Positions 10,389 through 22,895 of a stretch of 64,000 nt of DNA are shown in pieces. Within the stretch, counting starts at the first letter, position 1; every line of letters begins with the position of its first letter. Under the pieces are notes generated by a model. That model was not told where the DNA came from and did not search any database. It saw only the letters and a list, made by a program, of their open reading frames with translations. The position numbers and the translations under genes were made by a program. The DNA is from Epiperipatus broadwayi (Eukaryota > Onychophora > Udeonychophora > Euonychophora > Peripatidae). Location of the stretch: contig JAQFVV010012400.1 in NCBI GenBank assembly GCA_028023455.1, forward strand, positions 11,479,748-11,543,747, written 5' to 3'.

Positions 10389-13220
10389 TCAACCATTATC
10401 AATCCACTGCAGGATGAAGGTCTCTCCAAGTTCAATCCATCTTTTCCGATCTTTAGCTTCTCTTCTCCACATCACCCCTGCAAACTTTCTTATTTCATCC
10501 ATCCATCTCACATGTGGTCTCTTTCTGGGTCTTTTACAATCTCTTGGAATCCAGTTTAAAATTTCAATTGTCCATCTATTATCATCTCTTCTAGCAATAT
10601 GTCCAGCCCAACTCCACTTCAGTCTTTTAATTTTTTCAAGGAGATCAGTAACACCTGTTTGTTCTCTTACCCATACATTGCATTTTCGATCTCTTCTTGT
10701 TACTCCCAACATGCATCTCTCCATACTCCTTTGAGTGGTTTGAAGTCTCTGTATTGCTCTTCTATTAAGTGTCCAAGTCTCAGATCCATAAGTAAGAACT
10801 GGCAAAACACATTTATTAAAAACCTTCCTTTTCAAACACAGAGGTATATTTCCTTTTAGTATCAAGTTATTTCTACCAAAAGCACTCCAACCAAGTTTAA
10901 TTCTATGATTAATTTCATCCATTATGTTTCCATCTGTATTAATAATCTGACCAAGGTATTTGTAACTGTTAACTTCTTCTAATTCATCATAATCAATCTT
11001 TATTTTCATATTTCGAGAAAATCTATTAAACATTACTTTAGTCTTTTCAACATTTATCTTTAGTCCTACTTTCCTACTTTCATCTGATAACTCCTGCAAC
11101 ATTTCCTGTAACTCTAAAGCATTATTTGCAAAAACAACTACATCATCTGCAAAATCTAAATGACTTAAATAATCTCCATTTACTTTCACTCCTTTAGCTT
11201 CCCATTTTAATCCACAAAATACTTCTTGCAGCACTGCTGTAAAAAGTTTTGGAGATATGGAGTCACCCTGTCTTACACCCTTCTCAATGTTGACTTTCCT
11301 ACTATCATTATGTAATCTAATTGTTGCTGTTGCATTTTTATAAATATTCTTTAAAATATGACAATATCCTGGATCTATACCTTGATGATCCAATGCTTTA
11401 ATCACTGAAGAAATATTTATAGAATCAAATGCCTTTTCATAATCTACAAATCCTAAGCATAATGGCAACTCATATTCATTTGTCCTTTCTATAACTTCTC
11501 TCAATACCTGGATATGATCTACTGTACTAAAACCACTTTTAAATCCAGCTTGTTCTCTTGGTTGGTGGAAGTCCAGTGTTCTCTGTAGACGAGTTGTAAT
11601 TATCTTAGTAAAAATTTTGTATAAAACTGATAAAAGACTGATAGGTCTGTAATTTCTAATATCTTCTTTATCACCTTTTTTAAATATTAATATTAATACC
11701 ACATTCTTCCAATCATCTGGTACATCTTTATCATTTAGACATTTAGAATATAACTTTGCTAAAAAAAATTCTATTTCTTCACCTGCTTCTTTTAATATAT
11801 CAATTATAATTCCATCATTACCTGGAGCCTTCCCTTTCTTCATAAATTTAATTGCATGTCTCACCTCCTCATTCAAAATTCTGGGCAATTCAGAAGATAT
11901 AATAGGTATAGGAGGTACTTGTTCTTTATTACTATATAATTCTTGATAGAAGTCTTCTACACATTTCATGATGTCATCTCTCTTTTTAGTAATAATGCCA
12001 TCTTTTTTTCTTATTGCAGATATAAATTTCCTACCAATACCAAAATGTTGTTTTACACTCTTTAGACTTTTATTCTCTTCTACAGCTTTCCTTGCTAGTT
12101 CACAATTATACTTTCTTATATCATTTTCAACTCTTTTCCGCACCATTTTACAACATTCAAGATATTCAATCCTTTTTAATGCATCATTTTTGTATATCTT
12201 CATATTCCTTCTTTTCTTCATAAATTCTCTAGTCTCAGTAGAAATTTTATTGGTCAATTCCTGCTTTTTTCTACCAGCTATCTTTGTGGCAGTTTTTAAA
12301 AGTGTATCAGTTATTTTCCTATTAGTTTCATTCAACTCTGAATCTTGTTCAAAATCTACTAATACTTGAAACCGATTGGTAAGTTCTAATTTAAATTCAT
12401 TAGAATGTTTCTGAAGATTAGGAATATCAATTGTAAATATTGTTTTTCTTAATAATTTTTGTCTCTCTACTTTTGCATTAACATGTATCTTACATCTTAC
12501 TAATCGATGATCACTTCCTGTGTTAAATTTATTAAGAACATTACAATCTTGAAATATGTATTTTCTGTTAGTCAAAATATAGTCCAATTCTGCTGTACCT
12601 TCATTTGGATGCTTCCAAGTCCATTTTCTTTTAACCTTTTTCTCAAAAAAAGAATTCATAATATAAAGTTTTTCTTTTTCTGCAAATTCCACAAGTCTAT
12701 GTCCTCTCTCATTTCTATTACCATAACCAAAATTACCTACAGCATTTTCATCTTTCATTTGTTTACCAATTCTAGCATTAAAGTCTCCCATAACAATTTT
12801 AAAATGTTGTTTACTCTGATCAAAAGCCTTTTGTACATCCATATAAAAATCTTCTACTACTTCATCACTATGAGAACTTGTTGGGGCATAAACCTGAATT
12901 ATCTGCATTTGGTATCTGCTATTAAGTTGTAAAACTAATCTTGCCACCCTGTCCAAAACACCATCAATCTCTACAATGTTATTCTTCCATTTTTTATTTA
13001 TAATGAATCCTACTCCACTTGTATTTCCAATATTTGTGCCTCTATAGTAGAGTACATGTCCACTTTTTAAATGAATTGTTTCTTCACCTTTTCTTCTAAC
13101 TTCACAAAGTCCAATAATGTCCCATTTAATATAAGATAGTTCTTCTTCTAACTCTTGCAATCTTCCTTCACTTGAAAGTGATCTGCAGTTGTAAGTACCT
13201 AAATAAAAAGTCGTCATCAA
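10389..13220 (-). CDS. RTE endonuclease-reverse transcriptase, intact 943-residue ORF
   Basis: This protein nicks genomic DNA and reverse-transcribes the element's RNA at the nick. The apurinic-endonuclease-like domain covers about residues 5-245: N11 in GTYNCRSL, E40 in GLCEVR, GDFNARIG at 145-152, D213 in ELDYIL, and SDH at 236-238. The reverse transcriptase spans about 450-770: GKAPGNDG (463-470), NYRPISLLS (523-531), FVDYEKAFDS with catalytic D593, GVRQGDSISP (648-657), the catalytic FADD at 690-693, and YKYLGQII (753-760). The C-terminal region (about 800-943) has SETWTLNRR and WSWAGHIARRDD, typical of this group. No stop or frameshift breaks the frame and all catalytic residues visible to me are kept, so the copy looks recently active. 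The start is the first of two adjacent Met codons after a short G+C-richer leader. Antisense frames across it are shadows. Confidence 0.95.
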   Translation of the reverse strand: MMTTFYLGTYNCRSLSSEGRLQELEEELSYIKWDIIGLCEVRRKGEETIHLKSGHVLYYRGTNIGNTSGVGFIINKKWKNNIVEIDGVLDRVARLVLQLNSRYQMQIIQVYAPTSSHSDEVVEDFYMDVQKAFDQSKQHFKIVMGDFNARIGKQMKDENAVGNFGYGNRNERGHRLVEFAEKEKLYIMNSFFEKKVKRKWTWKHPNEGTAELDYILTNRKYIFQDCNVLNKFNTGSDHRLVRCKIHVNAKVERQKLLRKTIFTIDIPNLQKHSNEFKLELTNRFQVLVDFEQDSELNETNRKITDTLLKTATKIAGRKKQELTNKISTETREFMKKRRNMKIYKNDALKRIEYLECCKMVRKRVENDIRKYNCELARKAVEENKSLKSVKQHFGIGRKFISAIRKKDGIITKKRDDIMKCVEDFYQELYSNKEQVPPIPIISSELPRILNEEVRHAIKFMKKGKAPGNDGIIIDILKEAGEEIEFFLAKLYSKCLNDKDVPDDWKNVVLILIFKKGDKEDIRNYRPISLLSVLYKIFTKIITTRLQRTLDFHQPREQAGFKSGFSTVDHIQVLREVIERTNEYELPLCLGFVDYEKAFDSINISSVIKALDHQGIDPGYCHILKNIYKNATATIRLHNDSRKVNIEKGVRQGDSISPKLFTAVLQEVFCGLKWEAKGVKVNGDYLSHLDFADDVVVFANNALELQEMLQELSDESRKVGLKINVEKTKVMFNRFSRNMKIKIDYDELEEVNSYKYLGQIINTDGNIMDEINHRIKLGWSAFGRNNLILKGNIPLCLKRKVFNKCVLPVLTYGSETWTLNRRAIQRLQTTQRSMERCMLGVTRRDRKCNVWVREQTGVTDLLEKIKRLKWSWAGHIARRDDNRWTIEILNWIPRDCKRPRKRPHVRWMDEIRKFAGVMWRREAKDRKRWIELGETFILQWIDNG

Positions 13221-13320
13221 ATGGCAGCCTGAGTCCGCAATCAGGGGATTCTTAGCACCCTCTGCCTTCGGCCACCAACCGCTGCCTTGGTTGGTGACTT
13301 TACAAATGTCTATTTAAGGC
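13221..13320 (-). promoter_or_regulatory. 5' leader of the RTE LINE
   Basis: About 100 bases directly upstream of the LINE start codon are distinctly richer in G+C than the surrounding DNA. They contain the complementary runs ACCAACC and GGTTGGT, which could form a hairpin. RTE leaders may hold an internal promoter, but no promoter motif is recognised here, so the role is inferred from position only. Confidence 0.4.
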
Positions 13321-15250
13321 AAACACTCTTTAATAGTAAAAAAAGTATTCAGTAAATATACAAATAATTACTAACCACTTTTTATTACTTTAGAAATTAT
13401 CATATGTCTTAAATATAAACTTTAATATTTTTATTATTTAACTGTTCATTGAGATAATTTGGTTAATTGAAAAGATTGTTTCAATTAAAATGCATGCTAA
13501 AAACCATTTCTGTACTTTCCTCCACTGTTTTAGTAGATGAAGACTTTTTTGGAGATTTTATAAACTTTTAACATGATTTTTTATGTATTGTACTGAATAG
13601 TTTCTCTATGCAGAAAACTAATAGAGGGAACAATCCAAAACACTTTTTACTTTCATTTTATAACTGTAAAAATCTTCGTTATAACACAATATAACTTTTA
13701 TATTTACTATACAAATATAGGTTAGCATGCATAGAAAAAAAACTTTGTTTTTTCTCCCCATTGCATAATTAAATTATTTTTAATCACAGAATCTAACCAT
13801 TTTAAAACATAATTAAACCATAATAATTCTGGATTAATGAAAAATGAAAATCAGAATATTATCAATCTCTGTTTATTATTTTTAATGATTTAATTGTAGC
13901 AAGTTTTTATTTATTTAAAAAATATGAAATTGAAATAATATAGTTCCAGTTTAACGACTGTGTTAGTAAAAGACATTATTCTATTTACTATATATGTTTT
14001 TTTAAATGTTGATAAGAATACGCTTTTAAAAAAATAACTAATATATAATGAGTGATTGCGTGGGAGATCATGTGACATGTGTTATGAAAGCCTGCATAAA
14101 ATTTTCATTGACTTGACCAAACTATTACTTTATTTGAGAATTGCTCCAGAAACCATTAGTTTTTGTGTCATTTCTCTCACGCTTCAATAACCAGCATAAG
14201 TTTATTGAATAAATACTAAAACACACACACACAATTTATATTTATGTGGCCAGGTCATGTGAACAAAATTGGTAGCTGCCTAGCATTTTCCTGGCTATCT
14301 TCATTTGTTTGTTATTTTAATTCAAGGTAATATCGAATAATTTATTATGTCTAATAAACTAATTATTAATAAAAGGTTTGGTCATTATTTTATATAATGC
14401 ACTAGTGTCTATACCACAATAAAATAGTTAGTATAGATATTCTTCATATTCTGATATGTGTAGCAACTGAGTACACTAGTAACCTTCATTAATAGTCTAT
14501 ATTTATTGAGAATATTGCTATTTTTATTTTCTAAAGCCAAATACTTTTCAGTTCGTAGGTAATTATAATTGCAAAGCATATTCAGTATAACAGAAATAAA
14601 CAGAAAAATATTTTTATTTACTTTGTAGAAATCAAATCTTAAAATATTACTTCTTAACCAAGTAGTCTAAACTCCTAAACAATTTCTTCCATTCATCTTT
14701 CAATATTAGAAGTGATCGCTAATTTATTCCATTAATAATTATTTTTAAACACTTTTTATTCATTTCTGATTAAAAGGTTGGAGTATTAAATTATCTCATT
14801 TCTCTATTCAGAATCTCATTTTAATCATTCTTTTTCTCCCACTTAGCTTTTCCAGTACTCTCAGATCATTATTAACTCATTTAATTTTAATTCCGAACTT
14901 TTAATTAGGTCTCTCTTTTTAGATAATATTTGTATTCTTTTTTTTTTTTTTTTGTCCAATAGTCTAATTACTTCTCTCTTAATATTGTCTCTTTTTTATA
15001 TACAGTACATTCATTGATTGGCAAGTGCCAAATTTTGTGGTAATATTTTTGATACCTTCCATTTTACATAAATATATTAATAATTATTATCAATCATTTA
15101 TTAGGTTAAAGATTATTTCAGACAAATGCTTTATATAATTCTAATACGACATTAAAATAAATCTTTTTTTTTTTATTGATAAACTTTCAGTTTGTCTTTG
15201 CAGTTCTCACTTTGATTAAATTTCTTCAAATACTTTCTTATTATTTAAAA
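13321..15250. other. A+T-rich non-coding DNA
   Basis: No gene recognised. A short (AC)n run lies at 14,220. The block 14,040-14,290 is less A+T-rich but unassigned. Confidence 0.55.
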
Positions 15251-15313
15251 GTCAAGCGTTGGTAGCCGAGATGTCAGCGGTTTCGCTTCCCGACCGATGT
15301 TTTGACATAAAGG
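15251..15313 (+). mobile_element. internally deleted copy of the same SINE
   Basis: GTCAAGCGTTGGTAGCCGAG followed by ATGTCA and TTTGACATAAA matches the two ends of the SINE at 60,258; about 40 bases of the middle, including most of box B, are missing. Confidence 0.72.
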
Positions 15314-15936
15314 GAAAAAAGTAGTATTCTGTTTAGAAATTGTCTTTTTTTATTAATTCTTTTATTTTCACTACATAATATTGTTGCAATTATTAATATA
15401 GTTTCATATGAACTTTTTAAAATATATATATTCATCTTTTAGCTATAGGCACTTATAAATATATCTACTGGAAGATGAAAAAAGGAAAATATGAATAAAA
15501 CTATTTTTTTTTTGGTAAAGATAAAAGATATATTAAAAAGATTCAGGTATATATTTTAATAACAAATATTTTAGACTAATTTAAATATAATAAAATTATC
15601 AAAATATTTTATTTACTGCAAAGTTAAAATAGTTAACTTTTTTGTTTTTACTCTACGCAGAAATAGGAAGGGGGGGGGGAGATACTTTTAAGCTTTGACA
15701 ATGAAGCTATATGCTCGAAATGTATTAGATTAATAAATAAATAATATATTATTGTTGTTTACATTAATTCGTTCGACAAGCAAGATAAAAAATGTAGCAA
15801 TTTTTTTGTGTTTTAGAAAAACGGTTACTGTAAATTGGAAAAGATAGTATACCAAAAAAAAAAATTTTTTTTTTTCCATTATTTAAAATAGATTATATAA
15901 TTCCAATAGTTTTTAAACTTTTCTCAAAAAAAATGT

Positions 15937-16182
15937 AATTCAATATAAATAATACACCCAACAACATATACTAAGAAAAGCTTGTTTAATACTTTAAAAT
16001 AAAAATGCTAAATACATCATCATAGTATGCCAGCATTCTTTGACTAATTAGCTACGAGTATGATTATCAGTTAGCCGAAAGCATGTGCAGCATACTATGT
16101 TGATGCATTTAGCATTTTTATTTTAAAGTATTAAACAAGCTTTTGTCAGTATATATGTTGTATGTATTATTTATATTGAATT
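15937..16182. mobile_element. 246-bp inverted-repeat element
   Basis: Arms of about 93 bp (15,937-16,030 and 16,090-16,182) are close to perfect reverse complements, including AAGCTTGTTTAATACTTTAA and its complement, around a roughly 60-base centre. The outer edges are AATTCAATATAAATAAT and its complement. There is no ORF. It is probably a MITE; no target duplication was resolved. Confidence 0.8.
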
Positions 16183-16183
16183 G

Positions 16184-18059
16184 AAGTAGATTAATGGAAA
16201 GCTATTTGGTGAAAGAATGGATCTACATAGTTTGAATTAGGAGGTGAAGATCATGGTTCAGTAGTCAGCTCTTTTTGATAGAATGGTTATCAGTATGACT
16301 TGATCTTCATAATATTATATACCACAATCTATTTTCAGTTAGATAACTTAATACAACCACGGCAACAAGGTTTTCTGATTTATTAATATGTATTTTCTCA
16401 TAACTGATGGCTAAAAAATTATTATAAATAAAAAAATAAAAGATAATAATTTAGTGCTGCAGCATTATGATACCTCTTACACCAGTAAAGAACATTGCAT
16501 TATACTACAATCATATTTTTGTTTTATGATCAAGATACTTAACTTTAAACTTGGATCTTGAGTTTTCAATTAAATGCAGTTAAATATATATCAATTAGAA
16601 AATATTTTATTACTAGAATTTTCTACAAGATAATTACCTAAAGATTTAAATTTGCTGAAAAATTCTCAGCTATCTGATTATTTCAAAATTTTACCTGGAT
16701 TAAAACTTCATATTATTAGCATAACAGACAAGCTGTTATACCATGAAGCTTTATGTGAATAAGATAAAGGCATGACAAACAATTATTTCATGATATTTAA
16801 TAGTAATCTAGAGCTTTATATGCATGACATCAGATTACCACTCTCCATACAGTAGTGCCACCAAATGCAAGTCTTTATAAATCAGTGGATGTGTAAACAT
16901 ATGGAATGGTGATCATAATGTCTAATGTTAAAAAGAATAAGTTTGTAAATTAAAAAAAGAAAAAAATACTAAGATATCAGTGAAGATGAAATATATAAAA
17001 AAATAAATCATAGTACAAAAATTTGTTTACTAATATATTCATATATTTGTGAGATATACTTAAAATTCCTATTTCACCACTCATTCTTGAAACAGTGAAT
17101 GAAGACATTTGAAAAGTTAAATAACATCCAAAATAAGCATTTGGTGCTGAACCAGTTGGTCCAGATAACATCTCTTATATGCAATCTTATCACTTGTTTA
17201 CTATTTTATCAATATCAAATTATTAAGTATATTTTTAAAAAAATTTCAAATAGAAAAAAAAAAGAAGCTGAATTAGATTTAAAGTTTATATCTGGATTAA
17301 GTATAATCTGCAGTTTAATAAATGATTAGTAATAATCTTTAAAGTATCTATTTAAAATGGTTGGTCTCAAAGTGATGAGTGCAGAAAGTCAAAGTGTAAC
17401 AATTATATATGAGTGCATTTAAACTATAACAGCCTCAAATAGCTTACTATAAGGCAATGTTTTCACCAGTGAATCTTCATAAAAAAATTATAAAGGAAAA
17501 TTTTACCAGACAAGTTAATTTTCAGGTAATACAAGTTCTGTAATTGTGCTCTCTACTAATATCTAGACACCAGTTTCTTAGCTAGTAAATAGATGGTCAT
17601 CTGATTTAGATATAATCTGACTCACTAGAAAAGTACATCTTAAGTTTATTTGGACATATTTAGCTACCTTAAAAATATTTACTTTGAAAAATTTTTGAAG
17701 TTTTTAAAATTGGCAGACATTTATTTGCTTATCCTAATGAGTTACATCTTTCTCTTTACTTATGTAGAAGGAAATTAACTTTCAAATCTGTGCTGTTTAT
17801 TTTAGTGCATAAATCTACATGCATTCACCCATCAGTAAGAGTTTTAAAAACACAAGTGAATCACTTGAGCTTAATCTTATATAAGCCAACCCTCACTGAT
17901 CATGCTAAACTCATGATTTGGTCCTATTTTGTGCTTGATATTTTAATAGGCAACTGAATTGTACAAATTTTATTGATATATCACAGAAGAAAGTTTCTCA
18001 TTTTTAACCACCTGTTATTAAGCATATGTTAGTTCAGAATGTATATAAATTAATAGTTT
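16184..18059. other. non-coding DNA, probably intron or intergenic
   Basis: Apart from the MITE piece at 16,846, TTGGTGCTGAACCAGTTGGT at 17,140-17,159 resembles part of the fold-back family at 46 kb. No exon recognised. Confidence 0.5.
16846..16920 (-). mobile_element. MITE fragment
   Basis: ACTCTCCATACAGTAGTGCC followed by ACCAAATGCAAG is the reverse complement of the MITE sequence at 25.77 and 51.83 kb. Only one end is recognisable. Confidence 0.6.
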
Positions 18060-18092
18060 AATGCTGTATATATATCATCACCATCATCAACA
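18060..18092 (-). mobile_element. probable RTE or SINE tail running into the assembly gap
   Basis: ATCATCACCATCATCAACA lies immediately before the N run. It equals the reverse complement of the (TGA)n tail and stop region seen at the 3' ends of the RTE copies. A minus-strand element therefore probably begins here and is hidden in the gap. Confidence 0.5.
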
Positions 18093-18592
18093 NNNNNNNN
18101 NNNNNNNNNNNNNNNNNNNNNNNNNNNNNNNNNNNNNNNNNNNNNNNNNNNNNNNNNNNNNNNNNNNNNNNNNNNNNNNNNNNNNNNNNNNNNNNNNNNN
18201 NNNNNNNNNNNNNNNNNNNNNNNNNNNNNNNNNNNNNNNNNNNNNNNNNNNNNNNNNNNNNNNNNNNNNNNNNNNNNNNNNNNNNNNNNNNNNNNNNNNN
18301 NNNNNNNNNNNNNNNNNNNNNNNNNNNNNNNNNNNNNNNNNNNNNNNNNNNNNNNNNNNNNNNNNNNNNNNNNNNNNNNNNNNNNNNNNNNNNNNNNNNN
18401 NNNNNNNNNNNNNNNNNNNNNNNNNNNNNNNNNNNNNNNNNNNNNNNNNNNNNNNNNNNNNNNNNNNNNNNNNNNNNNNNNNNNNNNNNNNNNNNNNNNN
18501 NNNNNNNNNNNNNNNNNNNNNNNNNNNNNNNNNNNNNNNNNNNNNNNNNNNNNNNNNNNNNNNNNNNNNNNNNNNNNNNNNNNNNNNNNNNN
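18093..18592. other. assembly gap, 500 N
   Basis: Five hundred consecutive undetermined bases, a round number that suggests an estimated or default scaffold gap. Frames that appear to read through it are meaningless. Confidence 0.99.
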
Positions 18593-18808
18593 ATATATAT
18601 AGTATTCAATTATTTAAAAAAAAATTTTTTTTTCTTTTTACATACAGAGATTTATATGTATAGATTTATTATTATGAATAAGCAGTTTTGTGATTTATTA
18701 TATAATTTTTTTTATTAAATAATATGTGTTAAATTTATTTAACTTTCATTTTGTTAAAATAGAGTAAATCAGAAAAGTGTAAAATAAGGCAATTAAGATT
18801 GTTAGATT

Positions 18809-18829
18809 AGATCGGAAGAGCGTCGTGTA
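18809..18829 (+). other. Illumina adapter remnant (assembly contamination)
   Basis: Twenty-one consecutive bases beginning AGATCGGAAGAGCGTCGTGT match the Illumina TruSeq universal adapter read-through sequence. They sit 217 bp beyond the N gap, so the contig end here was probably built from an untrimmed read. It is not biological. Confidence 0.93.
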
Positions 18830-21446
18830 AGAATGAATACATCTGTACAAACACAAAGATGCTTTTACATGTATTCCTGATGGCTATAGATTCCAGGTTT
18901 GTTGTTATCTGTGTCTTAAGATTATTTTTACAAAAGAGGTGCTTTGATGTAGATAACGATAGTGATCAATTTTAAGTCTTTATTGATTGTGACCGACGTC
19001 AAACTTGTGAAGCTTTGATTTTTTTTTAAGATAAAGATTTCCAGATGTTTTTTTTTTCTTTGGTTGAAATTCGCGATATAAATGATTGAAACAATTTTTT
19101 TTAATCAGTTAGTCTTAAATTTTTTTAGAGAGATGATGAGTTAGTCATTAATTTTTTTAGAGAGAGTCACTCAGATTATTATTATTATTTTGAGACTCAA
19201 CTCAGTCGGTCCTTCCTTGTTATTATTCTTAAGCAGAAATGTAAGCTCTGATTTTTTTTTTTTTAAAAGAGAGTGAACGCTTTAATTTTTTTTTTTTCAC
19301 TCTTTGAAAGTTGAAAAAAAAAAGAGCAAATGAAATGTGCGTTTATATAAAGCAATTTCCAGCAATATTAAAGAAGAGGAGAGAAATGGAACAAGATTGA
19401 ATTTATTAGAAGTTAGTAATAATTATATAAAAATGATATTAACATATTTGGTTATGCATAATACTATGCCTCTGCATTGCTAAACCATTTTTTTCTGCTT
19501 CCTGGTTAATACAGAATGAGTCAAAATCGCTGATCTGTCTATGAAGTCATGTATCCAGTAATAACCAACAAAATGATAGATTTTGAAGCCAACCACACAA
19601 GCTATATGGAATGCTTTGTTTCTAGTTCCTGGCTCATTAAAAGCTCATTACCTTCGAATGAATGGAGAAGAGGAAATAGGAGGAAAAGAAAATTTATAAC
19701 ATCCATGTAGAACCAAGTTTGAAGCCATAAATCAAAGTTTTGTTGATTTACCTCAATCATCTAAAGTGTCAACAGCAATTTTTTTTTTAAAGGAGAGAGA
19801 CAAGCAAATCCACCGGTACCTACTTATTCAAAGTACTTATAATAACTTTTTTTAAATGGTAGAAGGAAGCCAATCAACAGTGAATAATAATGGAATTGAA
19901 GAAACAAGCAAGTCAATTGATTCAGCATTATCTTAAAAGTATCTGCAATAACTTTCTTTTTTTTGTTGTTGTTGTTGGTGAGCAAAGAAAAGCAGTCTGA
20001 AAATTCAAACTCAGGACATTAATAAGAAGTAAAAAGTAGACGGGTAAATATGAACTTTCTTTAACCGATTTTATTCTTTTACTTATTAAAAGTAAACCTT
20101 AATTTACTGGTCAAAGCAATTTTCTTTTTGATACAGAAACATTAAAGACTTGTTTATCTATAGTTATTTGCAATATCTCACAACATAGCACAAACATAGT
20201 TTAAATCTTTAAACTTAAATTTTTCATTATTTTTTTTTTTTTATTATATATTGTAATGTTGAAATGTTTTTTTTTTAATTGTTCTTCAGTTGTTAATGAT
20301 AATGAGCAACCTATAGATATATGCATTTATAATGTTTTTTATTTTTATTTTATCTTGTTGCATATTAAAAATTAATATATGTATTTTATTTTATTTCACT
20401 ATAAGGTTGCAAAAGAAAAAGATATTTTTATATATGTAATTTATGGGTATACATTTTAAACATATATGTTAACATTACCGAATGCGTGAATGTGTAACTG
20501 CTTATCCAAACACATCAAAGAATAGGTTATATATGATTAGTTTAAAATGGTAAATTGAAAAGTAGGGCATTACATTTGAATGGAAATGAAATAACATATA
20601 CAAGTTTCACCTGAAATTTATTTTATGATATGATGAGTAAGAAAAGTCTTAAATAAGCATTTATAGAATATGTATTTTTTTTCTAATATTGATTTAAGTC
20701 AGCTTATTTTGAGATATCAAGAAAAATGACAAACCTATATATTAAGTTTATTTGCTTATACTTATATAAATTTTTATATTAATAAGCCATTTATTTAATT
20801 GTCGATTTGACTTTAAAGAAGGAAAGAAAGAGTAGTAGTGTTAATAAAATATAATTATATATCTTAATTGGTTTCCGAGTTATTATTAAGAATATTGTGT
20901 TGTTTTTTTTTGTCTTAATTCTATCATTTTAATTCATCATCATTGCTCACAGTTATTAAGTATTACCATTCGTATATATTGAGCAATCACTTGCAAATAT
21001 TAAGCGTCCGCAAAATAATAGGTAAACTAGAATGTTGATATTTAAGTATTTAAGGATTATGCTTGAGAATAACCAAATTTTGATAATTATAGTTCAACAT
21101 AGAAAGCTAAAATTGTGTTGTGTCCATGAATTTAGATCATCCTCATCAAAGATGGATATCATGTTATTAGTTAAAAATGTTTCAAATAATACTATATAAA
21201 AGTTATGATCGCCATCAATCATCATTAATAAATTATAATCATTAAATTTAATGTTTAGCGTAATGAATATATTTTAGTAAATAGGGGTTTATAGAAAATT
21301 GAATATTATGCAAAGAGATTCATGATGACCAATCATCACCATTAGTATTATTAAATCCCAGTATGAAATAGGATAATTTTAATAGATGCCTATAAGTTTA
21401 TAAAGATGAATTTATTGTTGTGAGTTTATTGATAAGCCATGGCTGG

Positions 21447-21532
21447 TATCATCATCACTATTATAATCATTATTATGATATCACTATTATTATCATTATT
21501 ATGATATTATTATCATCATCATCATTATTACC
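21447..21532 (+). repeat. ATC/ATT-rich microsatellite
   Basis: Imperfect run of ATC, ATT and ATTATG triplets, related in composition to the (ATG)n tails of the RTE family but without adjacent LINE sequence. Confidence 0.7.
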
Positions 21533-22893
21533 TTTATTGTGATAAATAATCTAGTTAAATGGCCATCAATATCAATAATGGTCTTCACATGCTTGTTTGG
21601 AAGCCATTAATAGGATTATACATGTCTGTTCATCAATATACGCTAATGAGCTAGCAATGTCTATAAGAATCTTTGATCTATAGTATAAACTTTGGTAATA
21701 TTGGGATCTTGTAATTTTATCAATATAGATAAAATGTAAGAATGTCATTTTTGTTCAATAGTCATCCAAGTCATGTGTAATAAATATGTACTGAATGAGT
21801 TTGAACTCAAGTACACTATAAATAGATACTTATCTAGATTGAAAACAATCTAGTGGCGCTCATGGGAAAACACATGTACTTAGCTAAACTGAATAAAGAG
21901 TGATATCATCCCTTTCCAACTTCATAATATTAGTTTTATAAAATATATTTTTTTATAAGTTGTCATGAATAGCACCCGTGTGTGCATATGACCATGAATG
22001 GTCTTATATATTTGGAAAGAAGAATAGGAAGGATTCTTTGTTAGAAGAACCTAGTATTGGAGATAAGCATAAGGCACTCCAGGAATCTCACAGTGGGTAC
22101 TTTTATTCAGTTGCTATATTTAATATTATTTTTATTAGATGACAATGGCCAGTATGTTTTATTGTTCAAATGACTGCCCCAATATATAAATAAATACCAA
22201 GAATCTTTAATGCTGATATTTTCAAGTGGCACAGTGATTCTATAATTTCTTTATCTATGCTATGATGAATTAATATAGTTACAAATGGTACAGATTGGAT
22301 AGGCATATATCTAATAATTAATAATTTCCCCTTTCTAAATATTTATTATGGTTACAAATGTGACATATTAAAATAGTTACAAATTATAGTTACAAATACA
22401 TATCTTTTATATTAATTTAATAATTACAAATACATATTATATTAATTTATAAATATTGTTACAATATATATATGTTAAATTTAATTAAACATTATATGGA
22501 TCCTATGCAATTACTTTATTTTGTATTTGACTGTGGTGATTGTCTTTAATAACAGACAATTTTTTAAGCTGTGTGTGTTTATGTATAGATATATGGCAAG
22601 CTATCTGCAGTAATAATCAAATATTTTCTTTTTTTTCTTCCGACCCTCATCAACTGTTTATTAGACAAAATTATATATTTTTCTATTAAGCAATTGTCCC
22701 TCATGAGTTGAAGTGCTTATAAACTGAATTTATGACCAATTATAACATATATATATATACGTTACTGTGTGTGTATGTATAAATATATATGGCAAACTGA
22801 TAGCAGTAATAATCAAATATTTTCTTATTATTTTACAATTAAACAATTTTTTAAACATATAGACTTAGACGAACATATTTAGAAAGAAATAGT

Positions 22894-22895
22894 AT

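Larger units (their letters stand above)
10377..13320 (-). mobile_element. apparently full-length RTE-clade LINE retrotransposon
   Basis: The unit runs on the minus strand from a G+C-richer 5' leader (about 13,221-13,320) through one long ORF to a (TGA)n tail at about 10,377-10,391. RTE elements characteristically have one apurinic endonuclease plus reverse transcriptase ORF, almost no 3' UTR, and a short-repeat tail rather than poly(A); all three are seen here. The stop codon TGA is itself the first unit of the tail. The leader contains a possible small hairpin (ACCAAC/GGTTGGT). I could not define a convincing target-site duplication, so the 5' end may be slightly truncated. At least four decayed 3' fragments of the same family lie elsewhere in the window. 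Confidence 0.9.

Noticed and set aside
10414-12932. Plus-strand frames of 86-141 codons
   Set aside because: They are antisense shadows of the RTE ORF.
18058-18663. Long frames across the N gap
   Set aside because: They consist almost wholly of undetermined residues.
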